From: Verticillium longisporum
Taxonomy: Eukaryota; Ascomycota; Sordariomycetes; Glomerellales; Plectosphaerellaceae
Length of the DNA stretch: 64,000 nt
NCBI GenBank assembly: GCA_019188255.1
Contig: JAETXT010000016.1
Span: forward strand, 1,273,889-1,337,888
Direction of reading: 5' to 3'
Of this stretch, positions 1-11,667 are shown in pieces. The notes below the pieces were generated by a model. That model was not told the DNA's origin. It worked only from the letters and a program-made list of their open reading frames with translations, and did no database searches. Position numbers and translations under genes: made by a program. Position 1 is the stretch's first letter, and each line of letters starts with the position of its first letter.

Positions 1-1583
1 GGCTACCAGCACGCGATCCGCTCTTTTTCCCATTTGTCGACGTAGGGCTAGTTGCTGCGTTAATCGGTGTTGGCACGCCAACCTTCTTAGCTTTGAAGGC
101 TGACTTGTCGGCCTGCAACACGACTTCAACCTCCTTCTCGGGATCCGTAGGGTAGATCATAAAGTTGTTGTTGTAACTGCCTGTCATTACATTCTTGGCA
201 TCGCCAGAAAAGACGACCTCGAACTTGTCGAAAATGCTGTCATTTTCATATGTATCGCAAAGGCGAGGTCGCAGGTGTTCGTGGATCGGAATAGTCTTCA
301 CAGGTTGTCGTTCCATGTTTATGTCCCAGATCTTGACTGTCAGATAGTCGCGTGAAAGGATGTACCGTCCATCGAAGGAGAAGCGCACATCCGAGATGGA
401 CGAGATAATCTCGGAGAAGAACGACCTAGATGAAGGATCCTCTTCTTGCTCAAACACTACGAAGCAGGGCTCGAGTTAGCTACCGCAGTGATACTAGAAT
501 GCAGGAGTAAGCGGTAAACATACACTTTGCATGCTGGTCGCACAAGGCACTTTCGCGCATGTCAGCCAGCTTGATGGTGCCTTTCGAGCTCGCATACATG
601 AACCAGTTACAGCTCTGGGGGTGGAACTCGGCAGCAGTGATGACCTCCGTAAGCTCTTCCATGTTTGCGGGCTTGATGTCGACAATGTTAAAACTTTGGT
701 CCTGGATGTTGAGATTCCAAAGGTTGATACGAAGATCATCGCTGCTGATGAAGGTTTCGCCGTCGCTGTTCACTGATATGCTGTTGATGTGATACGCGTG
801 AGCGTTGGCATATGTCCGTCGCGGCACGGCTGCGACGACGGTATCATGGTGGGTGAGGCGGGGCAGTTTGAGGTCGGTTGCGTTTCTGAACTGAGACGGA
901 GGCGGCGCTCTGGGTGCGCCGCCGCCGCCGGCGACATTGCTTGGGGTGAGGTCGTGCGACAGGTTGTTCTCCGCGACAACTTTTAGTGACTTTTCGAAGA
1001 CCTTCCATAGCTTGATGGTCTTGTCATTGGTCGACAGAAGATAATGGGATGCATTTTGTCGACGACACCATTTGATCTTGTTGATCTTCTCTTCGATCTC
1101 CAGGGACTTGAGATAGTCGAACTCGGGTTCGTGGGACTGGAACTCTGTGTGGAACTTGTATTCGCATGTCTTCTTCTAGAAAAAGGGTGTCAATAAGAAC
1201 GCGATCACCTAATTTGCATATGTTAGCCACTTACTGTCTCATTCCGTTCGAAAAGTACAACACGTCCACCCTTGTCTCCCGTTGCTAGGTAGTTGCCGGT
1301 GTGATCGAATTCGACAGTAGAGATGATATCGGCTGCGAGGAGTCAGTCGTCAGACTTCCACGACATTGAAAAGGGCTGTGCTCTATCTCGCTGTATCATG
1401 TTGGGATCGACTCACCTTCAGTTATATCTTCCACATCGCCTTTGTCGCCGAAGCACCTATCAAGTGCTGGTCAGCTCAACCCCAAGACGTATCCCGCACA
1501 CGGCAGGCGGATGGGCAAGGAGAGAAGAGGGCATCATACTGCGTGAACTTCCATGTCGGAGAGTTCGTGTCGCTGTCTACCAT
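1..1583 (-). CDS. CDC55: Protein phosphatase 2A regulatory subunit B (B55/PR55), 3' end off the window
   Basis: WD40-repeat regulatory B subunit that targets the PP2A catalytic/scaffold dimer to substrates in mitosis and morphogenesis. I read five exons on the minus strand: 1583-1540, 1456-1416, 1332-1235, 1175-524 and 456 to beyond position 1, all with GT-AG junctions. The joined protein begins [20 protein letters not shown] and continues through family landmarks [75 protein letters not shown] and [20 protein letters not shown]. The last exon is open to the window edge in the [19 protein letters not shown] region, so the final few dozen residues are missing. Start chosen because WKFTQ-C-F-G-D-K at the N terminus matches the family. 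It shares a 1.2-kb upstream region with the divergent gene at 2808. Confidence 0.93.
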
Positions 1584-2807
1584 TTTTCCCGCGAGTGCCG
1601 ATGGAGCGGTAGAGTTGATTACGACTAGGAATCGACAGACAGACACGTTTGCCTCAAGGATACAGTGTGGCAATTGGTCGGCCTAGAGGCGTGGACTTTC
1701 CAAGTCCAAAAGTGGTTATGCGGCGATCGTCCTCGGGAGCAAGTTGTCTTTCGGAGCTGAGCACCTCGGAGTGAGCGAAGAATGCTGAGGTAGGTGCTTG
1801 TGTGGTTCAAGCGCCTAGAGGAGAAAAGGGGTGACGTGCGAGTGTCACAAGCGATGGTCGGCGAGCGATAAGAGATGGGAATTCGTGAGGTCGGCAGCTG
1901 CGTCGATTGTCAGTTGCGTTCGAGTAGTGATCGACGGAATGGATGGGGGACGAGGACGACAGCAAGAAGCGGTGGAAGGCAGCGAGCAACGACCAAACAG
2001 CGACGAAATGCGCGAGTAGCGGAACAAGGTGACGGGCAAGAAAAATAGGCAACTAGCTACCTTGTCTGTAGACACTCGCCTCAGTAGGTAGGTAGGTATG
2101 GCTTGTTCGCGCGTGCGGCGATGATGATGCAGCTCAGGGAAGGGCAAGTGCGTGTTGGTCGGGTGGAGGGGCAGGGACCTAGAACTGGATGGCTAGAGGG
2201 GAGTTGAAGCCAAAGGACAGCCCCGAGACGACGGGCATGCAGTCATAGCTTGCCTTACCTCCTACCAAGGTAGATTGGTGGTGACCAGTTACCTAAGTCA
2301 CTTTGGGTTACAACAGTGGAAGCGGGTGGAAAGGTGTGTACCAGCAGGGCGGCGTCTGGGTGTGGTGGTGGTAATCGTCGAGTAATGCGGTTGAGGTAAG
2401 GTAGGTGGGTTGGGCTCGACGTGGTGCAGCAGTGTGGTGTGCGGGATGGGCGGTGGTCCCAGTGTCTGCTTAGGTCGGACCTAACTACCTCGGCGGCAAT
2501 GCCCCACCCAGTACACCTGGGTACACAGCATAATGATAAGATAACCGATAACCATATGTCGGGTGCCTCCCATGGCATAACTACATCGCCCCGAAAACAG
2601 AATTCCACTCATTCAAACCAAGTGACTGCATATCCGTCGGGGCCCGTATCGATTATAGTTCGGCTGAACGAACCGTGGTGCCGACTGCACCCCATACGCC
2701 AGGTACCTAAGCCACGGTGCCAGCCTCGGTAAAGGTATGCCCATCAGCATATAAGTTCCATCTTCCTCGACATCCTTTGAGTAATTATCACCTGTCAACA
2801 CGCAACT
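1584..2807. promoter_or_regulatory. Shared divergent promoter region of the B55 gene and the gene at 2808
   Basis: This 1.2-kb stretch separates two genes transcribed away from each other, so it must hold both promoters. I see no conserved ORF. It contains GGTAGGTA-type motifs (around 2087-2098 and 2390-2407) that recur in front of other genes in the window. A T/A-rich patch near 2535-2570 and a pyrimidine-rich segment at 2755-2805 lie just before the + strand start codon. Confidence 0.5.
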
Positions 2808-3773
2808 ATGACAATTTCAAACGATTCTGATGGGAAGGCTTCGAGAAAAGGCAAGGAATACGATACAGAAGACGTTTTTCTCGCCCTGGATTCAGAGGTT
2901 AAAACGTCCCCATCGCCCTCGCTAGCCTCTCGCCTCCAGGCTTCAGCCACGGCCCTATCCCGCACAGTGATCAGTGGACAGCCCGAGAGTGCAGTCCTTG
3001 GAACTACTTCTAGCGACAAACAGCAACAACCATCTGGCGGGACATCCACCTCTGCGGCAGCGACAGCGAACTTACTATCCCCGCCCCTTTCGAAGCAAGG
3101 AAACACGAGCAGCAACAAACTCAGCAGCCCTGGGCATAGTCATGCTTCAGAAAGTCAGTACAACAATTTTGTCAATTCACCAACAACAGCGACTTCATCG
3201 TCGATCGGTCCAGGATCTTCATCAACCCACGGGTTCGTGAACCAGGTGCGCCCAGCTTTCTCTGGCTTCACTGGGGGGCCATCAGAATGGGAGGTGCAAG
3301 CAAGTCGCGATGGCATTGAAGCAGTCCAGCTTTTGTCGGATCCAGAAACCCAAGACATCATCACGCGTGACAGCTTGGACTCAACCCCTGTGCTGTCGCC
3401 ACATGAAATCGCAACGCTGAGGTCGGCTCTCTTTGGAGAGAACCAGTCTCAACCCTTGGAGCGAACCGGCCAGGGTTGGGACGAGCTTTTAAATTTTCAG
3501 CCAGACTTCCTGATCGCAGGCGACAGGGATGCAAGCTATCAGCATCTTGGTATTCGAGATCCTCATCGGGCCACTCGCACCTGGCTCGCAGATTGGAGAC
3601 ATGTCCTTAGCTCCTACGCTGATGAAGTATGGGGAGACTTGGGGCCTCTGGCAGAAGCTGCCCGCAATGAGCTCAACGACACAGAGGAGCAGATAAGCGA
3701 CAGCCCACCAACAGATATGAGGGCTCTGGGTCGATTGAGGCAGATTTTGGCTCATGTTCGAGACTCGCGTTGA
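2808..3773 (+). CDS. Conserved-looking hypothetical protein, Ser/Gln-rich N terminus, 321 aa
   Basis: An intronless 321-residue ORF with a good codon pattern and a plausible ATG context (CAACTATGACA). I do not recognise a named domain. The N-terminal half (about residues 30-155) is low-complexity, rich in Ser, Thr, Gln, Gly and Asn, and probably disordered. From about residue 160 the sequence becomes ordered and acidic, with WEVQASRDGIEAVQLLSDPE, a segment around ILSPHEIATLRSALFG-like text and a Trp-rich TRTWLADWRHVLSSYADEVW stretch followed by an Arg/Leu helix at the C terminus. There is no signal peptide or membrane segment, so it is probably intracellular. It diverges from the B55 gene. 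Likely a lineage-specific Pezizomycotina protein; function unknown. Confidence 0.7.
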   Translation: MTISNDSDGKASRKGKEYDTEDVFLALDSEVKTSPSPSLASRLQASATALSRTVISGQPESAVLGTTSSDKQQQPSGGTSTSAAATANLLSPPLSKQGNTSSNKLSSPGHSHASESQYNNFVNSPTTATSSSIGPGSSSTHGFVNQVRPAFSGFTGGPSEWEVQASRDGIEAVQLLSDPETQDIITRDSLDSTPVLSPHEIATLRSALFGENQSQPLERTGQGWDELLNFQPDFLIAGDRDASYQHLGIRDPHRATRTWLADWRHVLSSYADEVWGDLGPLAEAARNELNDTEEQISDSPPTDMRALGRLRQILAHVRDSR

Positions 3774-4163
3774 TTGAGGACTACACTTTCTGGGTATTCT
3801 ACCACGGTGCTAGACACACTTGTTGTCCAGCCAACATCGCTTAGGCTACTTAACCAATCAAGTAGTGCATTCGCCTGCCATGCACCTACCTACCCTGATG
3901 CCTGCACAAGGTGGGCCTTCTGTGCTCGCCAGCCACCACTCGCCCAGCCACTCGTATTGGCGGCATCCAGGCCATGAACCCTCAACGCTCATCATATATC
4001 GGCCACATCTTTCTTGTCCCAGTCAACCATTGCGATGTCCCAGCTTCGTCACCTACGCCCTTCCAAAGTTGCTGCAAGCTCTAACAGCGCTCTTCTGGCG
4101 TGGTGTCGGTCGGCCCGCTTATCTCTACCCCGCTCCCAGCTGTACAAGAGTCCCATACTGAAG
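3774..4163. other. Intergenic region upstream of the Cys-rich secreted gene
   Basis: No supported gene. An open frame begins upstream at 4014 in phase with the next gene, but its first 50 residues are Ser/Arg-rich without a signal sequence, and the later ATG at 4164 gives a clean signal peptide, so this stretch is read as promoter and leader. Confidence 0.4.
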
Positions 4164-5007
4164 ATGCTCCTACAAGCCAACTTACTCTCGACGATTACAG
4201 CGAAACGCCGCTTGTTACAATTGCAGTTGGGGCTTTCTCTTTGGCTGTCCGTCTCAGCGGGGTCACTTTCAACTCCAACAACACCCCCGACAGCAGCTTT
4301 GGATATACCACCAGCGTATAATTACGCAGCAGCCCACCAGCTTTTTCGAAGACAGAGTGCCGACTGCCCCGCTGGCACATACCTGTGCTCTACCTCTTTA
4401 GGTACAGACTTCAGCGGCATCTGTTGTCAGAACAACCAGGTTTGCGAACTTGACGACAGCAATCAACCGGCTTGTTGTCCATCCGGGTAAGCTGATGAAT
4501 CATCTCAAAGACTACAGCCGACGGCAGGGCTAATACACTTGATGGCACAGAGCTGTATGTACAGGCACAGCGCCAGACTCTCCAGCCGGACAACCGACTG
4601 CGGCTGCTTCATTTGTTGCGAACAGCTTCTTTCCCTTCCCCTACATGGCGACGTCTCTCGACCAAGGTGAATGCTCATCTGCCTTGAGCCAATGTTCAGA
4701 GAACTACGACACGTGCGTCACGGAACTTGAAGGAGGTAGCAATGATTTCGCTGTCACAATCGTTGTTCCCGGGGAGGGGGCACTACTGTCGCCGCCAACC
4801 ATCCCAGTCTCGGCACATCGGCCACGCCTGTCTGTTCCAGCCTCAGTTCCCAGGCTTGCTTCGGCCTGGAACCGTCCCACTGCGACCAGCCCACTACAGT
4901 AAACGGAGTTGTAATGGACGGGTTCGCTGCCTAAGCCCACGGCATGCCCCGTTGGAGGCGCTGTCGCAGCCGGCTTCGGGGTCGTCATGCTTGGGCTTTG
5001 GGGTTGA
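4164..5007 (+). CDS. Secreted Cys-rich, probably GPI-anchored wall protein, frame interrupted by 1 nt
   Basis: Starts MLLQANLLSTITAKRR followed by a hydrophobic signal core. The mature part has a tight Cys pattern (CPAGTYLCSTSLGTDFSGIC, then CCPSG) and a hydrophobic C-terminal tail ending GFGVVMLGLWG, typical of GPI-anchored fungal surface proteins. Exon 1 4164-4486, intron 4487-4550 with a CTAAT branch site, exon 2 from 4551. The frame reads through NSFFPFPYMATS and ends abnormally: at the G-rich run near 4770-4780 the continuation (GGTTVAANHPSLG, then CSSLSSQACFGLEPSHCDQ) lies in another frame, as if one G were missing. The last part (PTACPVGGAVAAGFG) needs removal of a 37-nt GT-AG segment, 4899-4935, unusually short for an intron. 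Either an assembly indel or a recently damaged gene. Function unknown. Confidence 0.6.
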
Positions 5008-5704
5008 ACTGACGTATCCCGCGTCTATTTTTGTCGGTCAGTCAAGGGAACCATCGACGTCACGAATTATGTCTTTCAATGGGATTGCGGTACATGAACA
5101 AACCTTGTTCGTTATTATGAGGTTGTCTCCTCTTCTTTTTATTTTTGCATAAGCGGGAGAAACGAAGCATCAGATCAATGGCTTTCTGGCTCGACGGCCC
5201 ACTCGGGAATTCATCAACAGAGGTCCTAAGGTGCTGATGCTATGCTGCAACGCTCGTTCATGATGTTGCTGTTTGGTCTAAACACATCTGGGCTCTAGGT
5301 TTATGTACGTATGTATTTGGGTGATAGTGCGTCGTGCGTGGATCAGCATTCAACGGAACACCAGTAGCTTCAAGGCGGCTCCCAACCCCTTTCGCCGCAT
5401 CCTTCACCCTGTCTCTGTCAGGAACGAGGCTCAAGCTTCAAACACGGCTGGTGTAGCGATAGAATCTATAAGGTTTACGTGCTCTCAGTGGTACTAACAT
5501 CCTGTTGCACAGAATAATGCACAGTGTTGTGTTTGAGGTGCGAGTGGGACAGTGCAGGCCATGAGATACTTTTCGTGCTCGCTCCGCCTTTCTGGGCATC
5601 AAAGGTCCTGCGGTCCAAAACTTCTCAGTTCCCCATATGTACAAGGCACTGTAGGATGCTGCTGAAGCGACATCTGACTACAAACTCGCCTTACTAGCAG
5701 TCTC
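5008..5704. other. Intergenic region between two gene 3' ends
   Basis: Lies between the + strand Cys-rich gene and the 3' end of minus-strand MSH5, a convergent arrangement, so only 3' UTRs and terminators are expected. T-rich runs at 5135-5150 could serve as polyadenylation context for the + strand gene. No coding signal seen. Confidence 0.4.
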
Positions 5705-8700
5705 TCACAGGTGGCAGTTCGAGCCCGCGTCTTCGTAGAGAACACTCCTCAGAGTGTTCCGGACATGTCCAATGTCCCCGGCGACACCTATAGCCAGGTT
5801 GCGCGGCGCAACTTTGAGAAAACGTCGGGCGGCATCCTCAGCATCCCTAAGTCTATTGAAGTCTTCGGCATCGAGCGTAGCATATGCTGCGTTCAAGTCC
5901 TCGTTACTTGAAAGGATATGGGCGATAGTGTTTGCGCGATCGACGACTGAGCTGTCAACCCCACTCAGCGCTGCACAACGAGCGCCAAAGCTTGCCGTAG
6001 AGACTCCAGGTATCAATCTGTATAGGTATACGAGCTGATTGTCGAGCCGGCTGACATTTGAGTCGAGACGAATATCCATGTGCGCAAGCGTCAGGTACGG
6101 AGATTCCCTGACATAGCGCCCTTCGAAAATCTCATGGAAATGTGTAGCTGCGAGCACACGAGGTGTCTTGGTCCTCAGCGAGACGAAATGGTTGACCAAG
6201 GCTGCCATCAATCCTGCTCCGTCATCGCTTGTAGTTCCCTTCCCAAACTCATCAACAAGAACTAGACTTCGGCGACTGGCTGATTTAAGGCAGAATGCTA
6301 CTTGTTTGAGATCTACGGCAAACGAGCTCTCGTTCCTTGAGACAGTTTCGCGTGTCGATAGTCGCGTTAAGATTTTGTCTGTCAGGCCAACGATTGCCTC
6401 CTCCGCAGGAACGTAGCTGCCAACGTGAGCCAAATAAGTGATCAGAGCAACGTGTTTGAGATAGACGCTTTTCCCCGAATGATTCGGCCCTGTCAGTACG
6501 GTCATGCTGGCACATGCTGAGGTGCGCATCGGTAAATATCCTGAGCTGCAGGGTTCAAATCCAAGGTCCGGGGTCTCGTGATATTCGCCTCCGGACAGAT
6601 AGCAGTCGTTAGGGATATAAAGAGGCAACACCAGTTCTTGAAGTGGATGCCGGCCAGCGCGGATACTCAGGACATTCGACGTCGTCACCTTTGGTGCTGT
6701 CCAACCATACTTCCCTGCCGCAAGCGCCATTGCCACTAACGCATCCAGCTCGCCGCAGATGTCGGCTGCGGCCAGCAAAGCGTCTTCATGAACCATGACT
6801 TCGACGGTGAGGTTGTGGAGGATTTCAACCTCGAGATCTTTACTCTGGTCAGTGCGTAAACACAGCTTGAGATCACTTGGCCTACCAAGAATACCCCCGT
6901 ACATGTCGCCTAGATGTGCATCCAGCTCTCGCATCCGACGGTTCTTGTAGTACGCTTTCCGTTCCGCAGAGAACATTATCTGCCAGTCGTCACAGTCCAG
7001 GCCCTGACCGTCGTACATTGGCTCTTCGGTGTCAGGGCAGAGCGGAACCATGGTCAAGAATCCAAGCTGTGGCCAGAATATGCAACTTGTGACAATGTTG
7101 CGTGCCCATTCCGGAAGCTCATTGGAAAGATCAGATACCACCTGACTCAATAAATCTTCCATGCCGTTGTAGTCTCGCTTGAGTCGGTCAAGCTCCTCGT
7201 TAACTCCCCACCGGACTGTGACTCGAGAATTTGGCCTGGAATCGCGGAAGTCTATGGTTGAACCAACAGTCTCGCCCAACTCTTTCATGGTATTCGGGGA
7301 TATTATGCGGACTATCTGTGCTTCTGGTCAGCATGATATTGCTGAATATCGGTCTTGTGGGGTGTTCTCTACAGTCTCAACTAAGATGATCTCGCCCACT
7401 GGGCTCAATCCTCTGATCGCTTCTCTCAGCTGCAAAGCGCCCACAACGAACCGCCTCAATGTCCACCATACACCCCTATCAAAGGATCCCCGACCAGAAG
7501 TAGAATCTACGCCTTTCCGAAGCTTTATAATGCTTCGTCGTATATCTGGCACTTTGCGGAGAGTTCGGCATATGGTTTCCAAGGTTTCAGAATTTCCCGG
7601 CTGCAGCAGGAACGAGATAGTCCGCTGTCTCTCATGGATCAAATTGAGGTCGACGGTAGGCCTGGCAATCATCTGACGGAGTTTTGCCTTTCCTTGTGGA
7701 GTTCCCGCCAAGGCGCTGAATAGGCCATATATCGACAGGCTTTCTTTACCCCCCTGAGCAGTCTTACCTGTACCCCGTGCCTGGCTGTTAGGGTGAGATT
7801 CTGACCGTAGTATTTGCAAGGATGACATTGTGTCATTGCTGATGAGCAAGTAGTCACTCAGAGCAAACATTTGCAAGTCGCGGCAGTTCATGTGGCCTGG
7901 ATCATCCGCGTGGCCATCGTATCGGCGGGAGAGTTCGCCGAGAACTGCCCCTGCACAAGCGACCTACGATGGTTGAGCAAGGATATTTGTAAGGTTTTAT
8001 GTAAGAATTTCAATTCAGCGTACCGATGACAGACTATCGAGGTCGATAAACGAGCTCAGTCGTGTAACCCCGATGATGGCAGAATGTAGTCGTAGCTCAG
8101 AGGTGGAATCGAAGCTCTCCGTCGTGCCACCAGCGAGACCAGGTCGTACGACAGCTCGTGGAGCCGACATAGAGGATAGTGCCAGATTTGCAAGTCGCTT
8201 CACAGCATTGCTATGACTGAAGTCGGCAGAGGTCAGCATTCGTATCGCGTATGAGCATTGCCTGGAGCCTGCACAAACAAGACTTAGCGACTATAAAAAT
8301 CAATCAGTCGCATGTCCACGTACCTTCATCCCATATATTCGCATGCCTTTCAAACAGACTCACGACGACCTCTGGCGTCTTGAGGGGCAGTAAAACGACT
8401 GTAGGCTGAACGTGTGCCAAAAGAGCCTCTAGAACATCCACATCGGCATGTTGCATATCGTGAAGGATCCGTAGCTCTTGCGTATTGGTGGCAAAGTAGG
8501 CGCATCCTAAACTGCCCCTCTCCATGAAGCTGACGGCCAAAACGACTTCTTCTGCATTGACTGTCTCGTAGAGATCGCCGCTCTCGTTGTTCTGGATATT
8601 CTCGGCAGTGGCTCCAAGAACATGTGTCTGTGCCTGTTCGAAAGGCTGAGAAGGGCGGCTGAAGGCCTCATCTGAGCCATCGGGTGGCGTGCTTGGAAGA

Positions 8701-8942
8701 GCTTTTTGCTCTAGCAGGGCATGAGGACTCGCGTGGAAGCTACGCTCAGAACGAGACCCTGCAAAGTGAACAGGCATATGAGACAGATTGCTTGATGAGC
8801 GTTTGTCAGTTCTGCGTTTGACGTCAATTACCCCCGAGACTCGACCTCGTCCGCGACTGTGGACTTGGCCTCTGCATTGGCTCGAGCCGCCGCGGGCTCG
8901 CTGGTGATGAGTGAATCGTCTGCCGAATGCAGGCATTTCCAT
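5705..8942 (-). CDS. MSH5: Meiotic MutS homologue MSH5
   Basis: MSH5 forms the MSH4-MSH5 clamp that stabilises meiotic recombination intermediates and promotes crossovers; unlike other MutS proteins it has no mismatch-repair role. Exons on the minus strand: 8942-8324, 8268-8024, 7963-7373, 7315-6895 and 6837-5705, totalling 1002 residues. Landmarks: CAYFATNTQELRILHDM in the connector, the lever region with LSIYGLFSALAGTPQGKAKL, clamp text ETVGSTIDFRDS, then the ATPase with Walker A TGPNHSGKS, Walker B SLVLVDEFGKGTTSDDG, the Q-loop-adjacent SSFAVDLKQVAFCLKSA and ATHFHEIF. Walker A and the DEFGKGT signature are intact, so it should be functional. Two introns are 57 nt; the one at 6894-6838 is a multiple of three without a stop, so retention would add 19 residues. 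The first ~70 residues are basic and low in complexity, and the exact start is uncertain. Confidence 0.92.
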
Positions 8943-9951
8943 CTAGAGCAAAAGCGTGATGAAAATTTCCGGAGGTATATGGTGTTTGCTGTTGGTGTTG
9001 CGAAAATTAAGGGCAGGGCAGTCAAATCATCTGGGATACGACTGTGCAAAGTTGCTACAGTGCGGAGAAAAATGATAGATTTGAGCTTCAACGTATACGA
9101 AGCTAACACACGCTGTGAGATGTCGTACAACAGGATTCCCAATTGACATAAGGGTTCGTGATTGTTGTTGTATATATCCACCAAGGTCCCTTGCTTTAAG
9201 TTGCCTTACCCAAGGTGGTAGGAAAGGTAGGCATGTATCAATGAGACGAGGAAACGACTGATCCGCAGGTGCTGCTTCCTTCAGGGAAATACGCACCCCC
9301 ACAACGCAACTGATTACCAAATTGGCATGATCGTGTGGCTGCTGCCTCGCCTGGGCCTGATGAACACCAATGCAGCAATACAAGCAAAGACATGGAGACG
9401 GTACTCGCGCAGAGTAGTCCTCTGAAGCTGTTTTTTTATGTTTCCACTTTGCCGCATGGCCAACACGCTGTTAATTGGCAATGCTTGGGGATGAGAATGA
9501 GTAGGCACCTGCAAGTTGGGAATGCCTCGGTGAGACGCCTGTAATGCAGGGTGGCCAAGACTTCGTTCTACTTGAAACCTTAGCATAGAGACATGAGCGG
9601 CATACTAACACAACTATATCGGGTACAAATGGTGGAAACAAGGGCGCTCAAGTTGTTTCAGCGACGTAACATGCAACGCAGCGCGTTTTGATCGGATAAG
9701 ATGACGAATCGAGCCATCCCACCATCCGAAACGCGGATGGACGGCACAACGAATACACTAGACTGGCAGTGACCTCTGCGCCGCGACCGTTCTGGCGTCG
9801 TCGTCACCACAACGTACGTGTGGCTGGACACGTTATGAAGTTCGCGTAGCCCCTCCATCATCGTTGACACTCTTGCCGATTCTCGATTCCCTCTCAGACC
9901 TGCACCTGACAGGAAGCAGACCCCGCATGACAGTCGTTTCCCGATTGATAT
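8943..9951. other. Intergenic region upstream of MSH5 and downstream of EMC5
   Basis: About 1 kb holding the MSH5 promoter and the EMC5 3' UTR. Only short ORFs without family features occur on either strand. A run of AAGGTGGTAGGAAAGGTAGG-like sequence near 9210-9232 resembles the GGTAGGTA motifs seen in other promoters here. Confidence 0.4.
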
Positions 9952-10444
9952 TCAGCTTGTGCTGGACTTGTCGCCATCTTTGATCCATTCAGCAAACTCG
10001 CGCCTCTCCTTCCGAATATCAACGAAACCCGGTCGACTTTCGAGAATGCGAAATGGGTTGCCAACATAGTCATTGTCGGAAACTCCGCTGCCGTTCAGAA
10101 ATCCAGCCTCACCTTCGCGCTCAATCTTGCCTGCCCACACGCGCCACTGGATAGGTCGGAAATTGGAGGCGCCCGTGATGAGGCCCAGGCACACGAGAAG
10201 AGTAGCGACAATTGTCTCAATGACAATATCGGCGGGAAGCGAGGTGCCTGGATTCGTCGCGGACAGAGATGATGTGGTGCCGAAGGACTGGAGCGTCGAG
10301 TGTTCTTGTGCAGAGTAACAACTAAGAGAAACGACACGTGTCAGCAGTTTACGAACGATGGCGCTCTGCAAATGAATCCACGACTCACGCATGGCTTAGC
10401 AACAAAAGTCCAACGGCAGTGACGGAGCGGGAGATCCACGTCAT
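9952..10444 (-). CDS. EMC5: ER membrane protein complex subunit 5 (EMC5/MMGT family)
   Basis: EMC5 is a small two-helix subunit of the ER membrane complex, which inserts tail-anchored and multipass proteins; the family was once described as a membrane magnesium transporter. Exon 1 10444-10389 (MTWISRSVTAVGLLLLSHA), intron 10388-10322, exon 2 10321-9952, giving 141 residues. Membrane helix 1 is VTAVGLLLLSHA; helix 2 is DIVIETIVATLLVCLGLITG; between them is the luminal YSAQEHSTLQSFG with SLPADIV. The family motif FRPIQWRVWAGKIEREG follows helix 2 and the cytosolic tail ends in a charged segment. An alternative ATG inside the intron (10392) gives a protein without helix 1 and is rejected. Confidence 0.9.
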
Positions 10445-11198
10445 CTTGATAGGCGGGTGGTGCTGTTTGACTAAGAAGACCAGGCGAGAGAGCTGAGAGA
10501 TTGTTGATTTGAATTAAGATTTTTGAAGGCTTTGTCCCTTTCTTGCGACGGGGTTCGGAGTTGTCCAGTATCGCGGGAATCCAGGCGAGAATTAATGAGG
10601 TCGGCGAGCGAGCGCAGGTAGCTTGTGTGGGGTGGCATCACAGAGCACACTGCTGGCGAGCGTAGTTGTTCTTGATTACCTAAGTTGCATAAGGTACTTC
10701 AGTATAGAGGACATCTTGGCAGGTTTCTGAGGTACCCGAGCATATCTCCACTAAGATATCCAGTTAACGCTACCTAGGTGGGAAAGCACAAACCATAATG
10801 CTCTTAAATAAATATCAATATATCCACTTTATGTACTATTCTGAACCACATTCCAACAATCCTATTGTCCAAATGGCTGTCGTTTCTTTGAATCTAATGT
10901 CCGGAAACGAATCGAGGAACGCCCGTCTAGCATTCCATACTTCCGCACATCACGCACAATTCGCCGGAAACGAAACTGCAACCATCATCATCTAAGGATC
11001 GAAATGCAAGGCGTGTCGCATACCTCCAGCTTGGTACCCAAAAAAAGAACAAAGGTAAAAGGAACTCCGCCCCTAACTCCAGATCCAGTCTAATTCGGAG
11101 ACCTGCCGCTCCCTTATTCAATCATCCCTGAAGTTTGTTGCAATTGATGGAATGCTGCTAAAACAAAAAACGTCGTAAGTTCAAGAGTACTCGGGCGA
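10445..11198. other. Intergenic region, EMC5 promoter side
   Basis: Holds the EMC5 promoter and the 3' flank of the truncated gene at 11199. A/T-rich between 10790 and 10900. Contains ACCTAAG and ACCTAGGT-type motifs around 10680-10775. No supported coding sequence. Confidence 0.4.
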
Positions 11199-11667
11199 TT
11201 ACTCTGACGGATCCATCCAACTGTTGAAATGGCTTCCGTCCAGCTCCTCCACCTTCCAACTGCTATCTTGGCCTCGCAGCAACTGTAACTGTGGGTCTAG
11301 GTACGAGTCGTCGTACATCCCTCCGGGAATTCCGTCCATCAAGTCCTGCCTGGTGTCACCCAGATCGAGAGGGTTTGGCCATCTGTGGTGACCGTCCAGA
11401 AGCGGGTCACTGTAACCACCAGCGCCGTACGGTAAGGCGTCCGCACCAATCATTCCGGTGTCAACAAATGACTCCAACCCGCCGACATGGTGCTGCAAAT
11501 GACCAAAATGCCCCATCGCGTCATGTCGTTCACTCTGCGGCATGGAGGCATACGCCATCGTTGGTGATTGTGGCCTTCTGATCACAACGTCCTCTACAAA
11601 GCCAACACCATCATGTCGCTGTTGTACGCTTTGTTGGTAATACTGGCCAGGTGGTAGGCCACTGTGA
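11199..11667 (-). pseudogene. 5'-truncated C-terminal fragment of an unidentified protein
   Basis: A minus-strand frame of about 155 residues with coding character, ending in a TAA at 11201-11199. It is rich in Gly, His, Asp, Met and Gln (for example GHFGHLQHHVGGLESFVDTG and DSSWKVEELDGSHFNSWMDP), a composition common in disordered C-terminal tails of fungal transcription factors, but no domain identifies it. The frame is open upstream only because it runs into the antisense of a membrane-transporter gene: the ATG at 11708 and the next ten residues are antisense to the transporter's FFLSPIIGAV stretch. So its own N-terminal part is missing, and its true upstream sequence has been replaced. 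See the junction finding. Confidence 0.55.
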
